In this document: one piece after another, positions 17,619 through 24,452 of the stretch
How positions within the stretch are numbered: the first letter of the stretch is position 1
Layout of the letters: each line of letters opens with the position of its first letter
Assembly (NCBI RefSeq): GCF_039596395.1
Contig: NZ_JBCNJT010000001.1
Coordinates: 1,337,315 to 1,401,314, forward strand
DNA length: 64,000 nucleotides
Direction: 5' to 3'
DNA from: Fluviicola sp.
GTDB lineage: Bacteria > Bacteroidota > Bacteroidia > Flavobacteriales_D > Crocinitomicaceae
The notes under the pieces: generated by a model
Database searches by the model: none
Seen by the model: the letters and a program-made list of their open reading frames with translations, nothing else
What the model was told of the DNA's origin: nothing
Translations under genes and position numbers: made by a program

Positions 17619-18301
17619 AGAGTTGCCAGTTTTTTCAATTCACCGACAGCCTGGTGGATGTTTTTCCAGACTTCACTGATGGTTGCATCCATCATATAAC
17701 AAGGTGCAGTAATGATTTTGTTTGCGGTGTCCACGTGAATCTCTTTAACCGTTTTATAAGTCGTTGTAGCGCCGGTTTTTTCCAATCCCTGAGAAAATGC
17801 TTCGATATCGTAAGGGGAGGATTCTGCAGTTGTTCCCAAAGTCAATGAGGGATGGATATCCGAACCTTCCAGTGCTTTTGCCAAAACTACCGGGCTCACG
17901 CACAAAGCAGCGATCGGTTTGCCAATATTGATCAGGTTTACGAGCAATAATTTCACTTCCGGCAAAATAGCTCCTTCCGGTCCTTCAAATGCCCATTTAG
18001 TGAAGTTTTTTGCACTCCCGAATCCTCCGGGAATAATCAACCCGTCTAAATCTGCCGGTTGCACATCCTGGATAGGAACAATGTTACCACGTGCAATGCG
18101 TGCAGCTTCCACGAACATATTGCGGGATTCGTTCATCGGTTCCCCGGTTACGTGATTGATTACGTGAAACTGATCGGCATTCACCCCGATACACGTATAA
18201 GTATCTCCTGATTCGGACACGGCAAGCATGCTCAATACTGCTTCCTGGATTTCAGCTCCGTCATAAACTCCGGACCCGGAAAGTAAAATTCCAAAATTCA
18301 T
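17615..18301 (-). CDS. elbB: ElbB-like glyoxalase / DJ-1-PfpI superfamily protein
   Basis: A 228-residue class-I amidotransferase-like protein, read from ATG 18301. Visible are the N-terminal strand and GILLSGSGVYDGAEIQEA (4-21), PGGFGSAKNF (91-100) and the nucleophile elbow AALCVSPV (131-138) with Cys134. ElbB was linked to isoprenoid biosynthesis by genetics and shows glyoxalase activity in E. coli; the physiological role remains uncertain. The stop overlaps the start of the MutS-like ATPase (ATGA), an unusual partner. Confidence 0.92.
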   Translation of the reverse strand: MNFGILLSGSGVYDGAEIQEAVLSMLAVSESGDTYTCIGVNADQFHVINHVTGEPMNESRNMFVEAARIARGNIVPIQDVQPADLDGLIIPGGFGSAKNFTKWAFEGPEGAILPEVKLLLVNLINIGKPIAALCVSPVVLAKALEGSDIHPSLTLGTTAESSPYDIEAFSQGLEKTGATTTYKTVKEIHVDTANKIITAPCYMMDATISEVWKNIHQAVGELKKLATL

Positions 18302-18360
18302 TTTATTGTTTTATAAATTAGCACAGGAAGAAAACCTTCAGTCCTTTGCGTTCTTTCACT

Positions 18361-18405
18361 CTTTGCGGTTAAATATGCTTTTTTACTTACCGCAAAGAAA
18401 AGGAG
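18361..18405. repeat. CTTTGCGGT / ACCGCAAAG inverted repeat, second copy of a dispersed element
   Basis: CTTTGCGGT (18361-18369) and ACCGCAAAG (18389-18397) face each other across 19 bp, and AAAAGGAG follows as in the copy at 12962. It occupies most of the 197-bp gap between the divergent elbB and DCC genes. Confidence 0.6.
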
Positions 18406-18485
18406 GCCGCAGAGATGCTCAAACTTTCCTGCTTTTTGTTTTTAAATCTTTGTTTCTCCAAAAATACGATTCTCCGGCTATTTCG

Positions 18486-18493
18486 TATCTTTG
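18486..18493 (+). promoter_or_regulatory. TAnnTTTG promoter element, leaderless arrangement
   Basis: TATCTTTG ends five bases before the ATG at 18499, so the transcript would begin at or next to the start codon. Confidence 0.5.
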
Positions 18494-18498
18494 TTATC

Positions 18499-18891
18499 AT
18501 GAACAAACCAATAATATTTTACGACGGAGATTGCGGCTTTTGCAATAAAACAGTCCAGTTTGTTCTGAACCATGAAAAGAACCGGGAGATCTATTTCTGT
18601 GCACTTCAGAGTGATTATGCCAGGGAGTTCTTACTAAAATCCGGGATTTCGAAGATTGACCTTTCCACCTTTTACTTTTGGGACGGGAAGAAGCTGAATA
18701 ACCGGTCTACGGCAGCATTGAAAGTGTTGAATTATTTGCGCTTTCCATATACTTTGGGAAAAATCGGCTGGATTTGTCCGCGTTTTATCCGGGATGGCAT
18801 TTACAACATGATTGCTAAGCGAAGAATGCGTTTGGCACCTGCTTTTTGTGCACTTCCTACACCGGCACAGGCAGTCCGGTTTTTGTCCTAA
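18499..18891 (+). CDS. DCC1-like thiol-disulfide oxidoreductase family protein (DUF393)
   Basis: 130 residues from ATG 18499; a longer frame from 18415 would cross the promoter element. The family hallmark DGDCGFCNK (residues 8-16, Asp-x-Asp-Cys-x-x-Cys) is at the N-terminus, followed by the VQFVLNHEKN helix and the FCALQSDYAREFL segment. The middle has TFYFWDGKKLNNRSTAAL, also typical. Family members are thioredoxin-like; partners are unknown. It is monocistronic: the next gene has its own promoter 130 bp on. Confidence 0.9.
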   Translation: MNKPIIFYDGDCGFCNKTVQFVLNHEKNREIYFCALQSDYAREFLLKSGISKIDLSTFYFWDGKKLNNRSTAALKVLNYLRFPYTLGKIGWICPRFIRDGIYNMIAKRRMRLAPAFCALPTPAQAVRFLS

Positions 18892-19022
18892 AAAGGCCGT
18901 TAATTTTGTACTTTCTATCAGGAAGTATTAAATAAAACCGGATGTTAAAATACCGATCAAATTTTGTGTAAATTCTGTTGATATCATTCTCGAAATAGGA
19001 GTGGTGTAGGGAATTCTTTCCT

Positions 19023-19030
19023 TATTTTTG
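19023..19030 (+). promoter_or_regulatory. TAnnTTTG promoter element, leaderless arrangement
   Basis: TATTTTTG ends four bases before ATG 19035, so the operon transcript is predicted to have almost no leader. No TTG at the usual distance. Confidence 0.5.
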
Positions 19031-19034
19031 TCTT

Positions 19035-20036
19035 ATGAGAATATCTGCTTCGATTTATTCGGATAAGAAACGTGAATTGTCGGAAACAATCCGGGATCTG
19101 GCCGCTCACCATGTAGATTTGCTGCATGTTGACTGCAACGACGATCCATCTGTTTTTGAGGATATCAGCAAGATCAGAACCTGGTGCAACATCCCGGTCG
19201 ATTTGCACATCATTACCAAAAAACCTTCCAATTATTACGACCTGCTTCGCACCGTTCCGGTTGAATATGTGACCTTTCAAGTCGAAGACCTGGAAGAAGA
19301 ATTGTTGATTCCGGCAGATATCAGCGGAAAGAAAGGATTGGCAATTATCACTCCGACACCCATTGAAGCATTTGATAAATACAGCAATTTCGATTTCATC
19401 CTGATCATGGCAACCATTCCCGGACAAAGCGGAGGTGTTTTTGATGCGGTGAATTTTAAGAAAATCCGTGATTTCCAAAAGAAATATCCGTCGAAATCCG
19501 TTCATGTAGATGGAGGCGTAAACGGAGAAGTTTCATTTATCCTGCGAAACATGGGGGTTCATACTTCTGTTTCCGGTTCTTACCTGTTCAATGCGCCAAG
19601 TGTCGGCCATGCATTGATGGATTTAACGAAACGTACGATAGATTCCCAGTTTTTGGTCAAGGATTTTATGATTCCGCTTACAGAATCACCGGCTATCGGG
19701 GAGAACGCCTCGATTTCCGAAGTGCTGAATTCGATTGAAGACGGAAAATTGGGATTCACGCTGGTGGTTGATGAAACTTCCAACTTAAGAGGGTTGATTT
19801 CCAATGCGGATATTCGTAAAAGCCTGATCCGTACGGGCGGAAACCTGAATAATGAATCCATCGCTGAGATCATGAATTCCAAACCGTTGGTGATTGCTGA
19901 AACGGCAACTGTGAACGACTTACTGCAACAAATTAAAAAATACACTTTCCCGATTCTTTATTTACCCGTTGTTGATAACAACCATAAAGCAAAAGGGATC
20001 TTAACATTCGTAAACCTGATTAAAGGGGAAATATGA
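19035..20036 (+). CDS. Ribulose-phosphate 3-epimerase-like barrel fused to a CBS pair
   Basis: 333 residues. Residues 1-200 follow the RPE TIM barrel, with the metal and catalytic residues retained: LLHVDCND (His31, Asp33), VDLHII (His58), the phosphate-loop precursor IMATIPGQSGG (124-134) and VHVDGGVN (Asp159), then SVSGSYLF (178-185). Residues about 205-265 and 270-333 are two CBS repeats (DFMIPLTESPAIGEN; IAEIMNSKPLVIAETATVND), which usually bind adenosyl nucleotides. The epimerase activity is predicted from these residues, not proven. Free-standing RPE has no CBS domains. It overlaps the downstream aldolase gene by 4 bp (ATGA). Confidence 0.85.
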   Translation: MRISASIYSDKKRELSETIRDLAAHHVDLLHVDCNDDPSVFEDISKIRTWCNIPVDLHIITKKPSNYYDLLRTVPVEYVTFQVEDLEEELLIPADISGKKGLAIITPTPIEAFDKYSNFDFILIMATIPGQSGGVFDAVNFKKIRDFQKKYPSKSVHVDGGVNGEVSFILRNMGVHTSVSGSYLFNAPSVGHALMDLTKRTIDSQFLVKDFMIPLTESPAIGENASISEVLNSIEDGKLGFTLVVDETSNLRGLISNADIRKSLIRTGGNLNNESIAEIMNSKPLVIAETATVNDLLQQIKKYTFPILYLPVVDNNHKAKGILTFVNLIKGEI

Positions 20037-21031
20037 TCATTCATTTAAAAAATTCTGTCAGCTCAGCTGATGCGGCTAAACTGGCTGCGGAAAACAAAGC
20101 ATTTCACCTGGTTTCACAGGGAGTAAATGTATTGGTAACGGGATCCGGTGTAAAAGAAGTACCTGCTGCACTGGAAGCGGTAACGGAACAACATTGGGTA
20201 TTCCCGAACGACATGCAATTGGCTTCGCGCAACTACCGTTCCGAAACCCGTGAAGTAAAAATCGGAAATGTAACGATAGGTGGAAACACCGGAAATACGA
20301 TCATGATCTCTGGTCCTTGTTCCGTTGAATCGGAAGAACAGATCCGTGAATCATCTGATTTATTGAAATCTTTGGGTTTGACGGCACTTCGCGGAGGATG
20401 CTACAAACCGCGCACTAGCCCTTACAGTTTCCAGGGATTGGGACTGGAAGGATTGAAGTTGCTGGCAAAAATGCGTGACGAATACGGTTTTGCGGTAGTG
20501 ACGGAAGCACGTGATGCTACACATATCGACGAAATCATCGAACATGCGGATGTAATCCAGGTTGGAGCGAAAGCCATGTACGACCAGGGGATTTTGCGCG
20601 CTTGTGCAAAAACGCAAAAGACCGTTCTGATCAAGCGCGGTTTCGGTACTACTTTGCAGGAATTTGTTCAGGCAGCCGAATTCGTTCTTTCCGGAGGAAA
20701 TGAAAACGTAGTTTTATGTGAAAGAGGAATCCGCACATTTGAAACCGGTACGCGTTTTACATTGGATTTATGCGGGGTGGAATGGTTGAAACATTATACA
20801 AACCTTCCGGTGATCCTGGATCCGAGCCACGCAATGGGTTACGCTTATGGTGTTGCAGGATTGTCGAGAGCTTGCATTGCTTTGGGAGTTGACGGATTAT
20901 TGGTGGAAGTTCACCCGAACCCGAAAGTTGCCAAATCGGATGCTTCCCAGCAATTGAACCACGAGGAGTTCAAGCAATTGTTACAAACACTTGATCCGAT
21001 TGCAGCAAGCGTTGGATATAAAATGAGATAA
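20033..21031 (+). CDS. DAHP-synthase-like (type I beta) PEP-dependent aldolase
   Basis: 332 residues, with the T. maritima-type layout: an N-terminal ferredoxin-like regulatory domain (1-65) before a TIM barrel. PEP- and acceptor-binding motifs present: SGPCSVES (93-100), KPRTSPYSFQG (125-135), LIKRGF (199-204), CERGIRTFE (229-237), DPSHAMG (263-269) and VEVHPNP (291-297). The family reaction is PEP + erythrose 4-phosphate to DAHP. The usual QIGARNMQN motif is changed to QVGAKAMYD (176-184), which may alter the acceptor. No chorismate mutase domain. Kdo-8-P synthase is excluded by the KPRTS motif. It lies between an RPE-CBS gene and a KdsC-like phosphatase gene. Confidence 0.85.
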   Translation: MIIHLKNSVSSADAAKLAAENKAFHLVSQGVNVLVTGSGVKEVPAALEAVTEQHWVFPNDMQLASRNYRSETREVKIGNVTIGGNTGNTIMISGPCSVESEEQIRESSDLLKSLGLTALRGGCYKPRTSPYSFQGLGLEGLKLLAKMRDEYGFAVVTEARDATHIDEIIEHADVIQVGAKAMYDQGILRACAKTQKTVLIKRGFGTTLQEFVQAAEFVLSGGNENVVLCERGIRTFETGTRFTLDLCGVEWLKHYTNLPVILDPSHAMGYAYGVAGLSRACIALGVDGLLVEVHPNPKVAKSDASQQLNHEEFKQLLQTLDPIAASVGYKMR

Positions 21032-21033
21032 CC

Positions 21034-21717
21034 TTGTTTTTAGAGCAAAATATAAAAGGCCTTTGCGCAAAGTTCGGCGTTGATTTCTATCAGATGCTGA
21101 AAGATTTTGACGTAGACGGTGTGACTGAATTGTCTATCCTGGACCTGGAGGCGATCGCAGAAGAATACGAAGTGGATTTCTATTCGCTGCTTTTCAAGCC
21201 TTTATTCGTCTTCGACCATTTAAAAGCCAAGATCTCGAAGATCAAATTGCTGATACTGGATGTGGACGGTGTAATGACGGATGCCGGAATGTATTATACG
21301 GAATCCGGGGACCAGATGAAGAAGTATAATTCCAAGGATGGAATGGGGATTATGAAAGCGCAGGAGCAAGGCTTGCTGTGCGGGATCATTTCTTCTGCAT
21401 TTGTAGACCGAATGGTTCGTAACAGGGCTGAAACTTTGAACATCAAATATGTTTACGTAGGCCGCGATCAGAAAATCACGATTCTGAAACAATGGTGTGA
21501 GGAATTGTCCATTACCCTGAATGAAGTGGCAATGATCGGAGATGATATCAATGATTTGTCCATTATGCGTGAAATCGGGCTCACTGCATGTCCGAAAGAT
21601 GCTGTTCAGGAAGTCAAGAAAGAGGTAGATATTGTACTAACAAAAAACGGGGGAACAGGAGTTGTCAGAGAATTTATCGATAATTTTCTCCTTCCTGAAC
21701 CGATAAAAGAATTTTAA
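21034..21717 (+). CDS. KdsC-like HAD phosphatase with N-terminal extension
   Basis: 227 residues if read from TTG 21034, the only start after the aldolase stop; the next ATG is 21094. Residues 68-220 are a C0-type (uncapped) HAD phosphatase: motif I LDVDGVMTD (75-83), the strand CGIISSAF (motif II Ser), conserved Lys in DQKITILK (motif III), and motif IV IGDDINDLSIM. KdsC enzymes dephosphorylate Kdo 8-phosphate or the KDN/NeuAc 9-phosphates. The KdsC TGR of motif II is SSA here. Residues 1-60 are an acidic helical extension with two similar segments (FGVDFYQMLKD; YEVDFYSLLF). The gene begins 2 bp after the aldolase stop. Confidence 0.82.
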   Translation: MFLEQNIKGLCAKFGVDFYQMLKDFDVDGVTELSILDLEAIAEEYEVDFYSLLFKPLFVFDHLKAKISKIKLLILDVDGVMTDAGMYYTESGDQMKKYNSKDGMGIMKAQEQGLLCGIISSAFVDRMVRNRAETLNIKYVYVGRDQKITILKQWCEELSITLNEVAMIGDDINDLSIMREIGLTACPKDAVQEVKKEVDIVLTKNGGTGVVREFIDNFLLPEPIKEF

Positions 21718-21723
21718 TAAGAC

Positions 21724-22947
21724 ATGAATCAAGTGAAATTGGGCATTATACGCGAAGGAAAAGTGCCGCCCGACAAACGGGTTCCACTTACTCCCAAACA
21801 ATGCAAGCTGGTTGAGATGAAGTTTCCGCAAGTCAAAGTACTTGTACAGGAAAGCGAAGTCCGTGCATTTAAGGATGAGGAATACCGGGCGGAAGGAATT
21901 GAAGTGGTGAAAGATCTGTCGGATTGTGATATCATCATGGGCGTGAAGGAAGTGAATATCGAAGACCTGATTCCCGGAAAGAAATTCCTGTTCTTCTCAC
22001 ACACGATCAAAAAACAACCTTACAACAGAAAGTTGCTTCGTGCAATTTTAGATAAGAAAATCCAGCTGATTGATTACGAGGTGCTGAAATCCAAAGAAAA
22101 CAAACGCATTATCGGTTTCGGGCGTTATGCCGGGATTGTCGGAGCTTACAACGGAATCCGTGCTTACGGCGAGAAGACAAATACCTTTCATTTGAAACCG
22201 GCCAACGAATGTTCCGGCAGAAAGGAAATGGAAGACGAATTACACAAAGCGGTGTTTCCTCAAAACATGAAATTGGTGTTGACCGGTTTCGGGCGGGTAG
22301 GTTACGGAGCGCGTGAAATCATGGACTTATTGCCGTTTACAGAAGTAAGCCCGGAAGAATTCCTGAGCGAAGAATTTGATACTCCTGTGTTTACCCATCT
22401 GGAAATTGAGGACTATTACAAGCGCAAGGACGGAAAACCGTTCAGTAAATCCGAATTCTATGCAACACCTGATATTTACGAATCAAGTTTCAAACGTTAC
22501 TCGGAAGCAGCTGATATTTATGTGGCTTGTCACTTTTGGAGCAGTAAATCACCGTTTATCCTGACGGAAGAAGATTTGCGATCCGATAAAAATAAGATCC
22601 GCGTTATTGCAGATGTTTCCTGTGATATCCAGGGTCCGATCGCTTCTACAATCCGTTCTTCCAAGATCGCCGATCCTTTCTACGGATACGATCCGAAAAC
22701 AGGTCAGGAATGCGATTGGGCACAACCGGATGCGATCATGGTGATGGCGGTAGATAATTTACCGTGTGAATTGCCGAAAGATGCTTCGGAGGATTTTGGA
22801 AATGAATTGATTAAATCTGTTTTCCCGCATTTGTTCGGTGATGATCCGGATAATATCATCGGAAGAGGTTCCGAAACGGACCTGAATGGAAATTTAACAT
22901 CTTACTTTGCATACCTGAACGATTATGTCAATCAGGTGACAGCTTAA
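21724..22947 (+). CDS. Saccharopine dehydrogenase / alanine dehydrogenase-PNT-like oxidoreductase
   Basis: 407 residues. The N-terminal half has the AlaDH/PNT-type start GIIREGKVPPDKRVPLTPKQ (8-27) and FGRYAGIVGAYNGIRAYG (137-154). The nucleotide-binding half contains LTGFGRVGYGAREI. The family includes LYS1-type saccharopine dehydrogenases and alanine dehydrogenases; which substrate applies cannot be read from sequence. It is spaced 6 bp behind the HAD gene and 9 bp before the MFS gene, so it belongs to the same unit. A role in amination of a 2-oxo acid would fit the ulosonic-acid idea but is only an inference. Confidence 0.75.
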   Translation: MNQVKLGIIREGKVPPDKRVPLTPKQCKLVEMKFPQVKVLVQESEVRAFKDEEYRAEGIEVVKDLSDCDIIMGVKEVNIEDLIPGKKFLFFSHTIKKQPYNRKLLRAILDKKIQLIDYEVLKSKENKRIIGFGRYAGIVGAYNGIRAYGEKTNTFHLKPANECSGRKEMEDELHKAVFPQNMKLVLTGFGRVGYGAREIMDLLPFTEVSPEEFLSEEFDTPVFTHLEIEDYYKRKDGKPFSKSEFYATPDIYESSFKRYSEAADIYVACHFWSSKSPFILTEEDLRSDKNKIRVIADVSCDIQGPIASTIRSSKIADPFYGYDPKTGQECDWAQPDAIMVMAVDNLPCELPKDASEDFGNELIKSVFPHLFGDDPDNIIGRGSETDLNGNLTSYFAYLNDYVNQVTA

Positions 22948-22956
22948 AAACCGGCT

Positions 22957-24309
22957 ATGGCAATACAGAAAGGCGACAAAAAGGTAATCAGGGGATGGGT
23001 GATGTATGACTGGGCAAATTCGGTCTACAACTTAGTAATTTCATCGGCAATCTTCCCGATTTTTTATGACAATGTAACTACGAAGTATTTCAAGCAAACG
23101 CATCATTATGATTTGGAAAAGAGTTTGCCGGACGGAGTTAACGTGACGGTCAATTTCTTCGGATGGGAACTTTCCAACTCCGCATTGATGAGTTTCGTGC
23201 TTTCTGCCTCGTTCCTATGTGTATCCTTCTTTTCACCTTTCTTATCAGGAATTGCAGATTACCTGGGAAATAAAAAACGGTTCCTGCAGTTTTTCTGCTA
23301 CCTGGGAGCGGCTTCCTGTATGACGCTTTACTTCTTTGATCCGGCTAAAATTGAATTGGGCCTCACCAGTTTGTTCTTTGCCAGTATTGGGTTTTGGAAC
23401 AGTTTGGTATTTTACAATGCCTATTTGCCTGAAATCGCCGAACCGAAAGACCACGATAAAATTTCGGCAAGAGGTTTCTCCATGGGATATTTCGGATCAA
23501 TGCTCTTATTGATCATTTGTCTGGTGTTGATTCAAACAAAAACACTTGAGGCAAGATGGTGTTTTGTCCTTGTTGGAATCTGGTGGTTGTTCTTCTCACA
23601 GTTTACCTACCGCGTACTTCCGAATTCGGGTAAAAAAGAAATCCGTGAAAAAGGATATATCTGGAAAGGATTCCGTGAATTGCGGCATGTTTTTGTGGAA
23701 TTCAGACAAACGATCCGCCTGAAAAAATACCTGACTGCGTTTTTCTTCTTCAATACCGGTGTTCAAACCGTGATGTTGATGGCTACTTTTTTTGCCAAAA
23801 AAGAAATTGACTGGCCTATGAAAGACGGAAAACCGGATGACAGCGGATTAATCATTGCTATTTTGTTGATCCAGCTATTAGGAGCAGGAGGGGCATTCCT
23901 GATGTCCCGGATTTCAAGAAGCATCGGAAATATCCGCACATTGGGAATTTCCATTGTGATATGGATTGGTATTTGCGTTGCGGCATTTTTCATTAAAACA
24001 CCGGTTCAGTTTTATGCGCTTGCGGCAACCGTTGGTTTGGTAATGGGAGGCGTACAGGCCATGGCACGTTCGACTTATTCTAAATTTTTACCGGAAACAG
24101 AAGATCACGCCAGTTATTTCTCATTCTACGATGCTACTGAGAAAATCGGTATTGTGACCGGAACACTGTTCTTCGGGGTAATGGAGATCATTTTCAACGA
24201 CATGCGTTTCTCGGTTGTATCTGTGGCATTCTTCTTTGTAGTGGGATTGCTGATGCTGTTCCGCGTGCCGAAGAATGAGCGCAGTGACCTGGAAGCAGTT
24301 TACGATTAA
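22957..24309 (+). CDS. MFS transporter, UMF1/Atg22-like family
   Basis: 450 residues with about 12 hydrophobic helices. The N-terminal GWVMYDWANSVYNLVI (14-29) is the family signature of UMF1/Atg22-like carriers; later LSGIADYLGNKKRFLQF (about 99-115) is the MFS loop 2-3 motif, and LVMGGVQAMARSTYSKFLP the matching loop in the second half. Substrates of bacterial members are mostly unknown; the fungal homologue exports amino acids from the vacuole. As last gene of the 19.0 kb run it may export or import the pathway product. The 143 bp to the next gene show no clear terminator. Confidence 0.85.
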   Translation: MAIQKGDKKVIRGWVMYDWANSVYNLVISSAIFPIFYDNVTTKYFKQTHHYDLEKSLPDGVNVTVNFFGWELSNSALMSFVLSASFLCVSFFSPFLSGIADYLGNKKRFLQFFCYLGAASCMTLYFFDPAKIELGLTSLFFASIGFWNSLVFYNAYLPEIAEPKDHDKISARGFSMGYFGSMLLLIICLVLIQTKTLEARWCFVLVGIWWLFFSQFTYRVLPNSGKKEIREKGYIWKGFRELRHVFVEFRQTIRLKKYLTAFFFFNTGVQTVMLMATFFAKKEIDWPMKDGKPDDSGLIIAILLIQLLGAGGAFLMSRISRSIGNIRTLGISIVIWIGICVAAFFIKTPVQFYALAATVGLVMGGVQAMARSTYSKFLPETEDHASYFSFYDATEKIGIVTGTLFFGVMEIIFNDMRFSVVSVAFFFVVGLLMLFRVPKNERSDLEAVYD

Positions 24310-24452
24310 CACCTCTGAAACCTACAGTCTCACTGGGCAAATAGACAGATATCTATCCGTATATTGGCATACCGATACGCGGGATGCTTCGTGTTATCAA
24401 ACGTAGGCTGACTTGAATAATTAATACCTGATAAGCGATAATTTGAAAGAAT

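Noticed and set aside
19035-20036. KdsD/KpsF arabinose-5-phosphate isomerase
   Set aside because: The CBS pair matches but the catalytic part is a TIM barrel with HVD and VDGG motifs, not a SIS domain.
20033-21031. Kdo-8-phosphate synthase (KdsA)
   Set aside because: KdsA lacks the KPRTSPYSFQG block and the N-terminal ferredoxin-like domain, both of which are present here.
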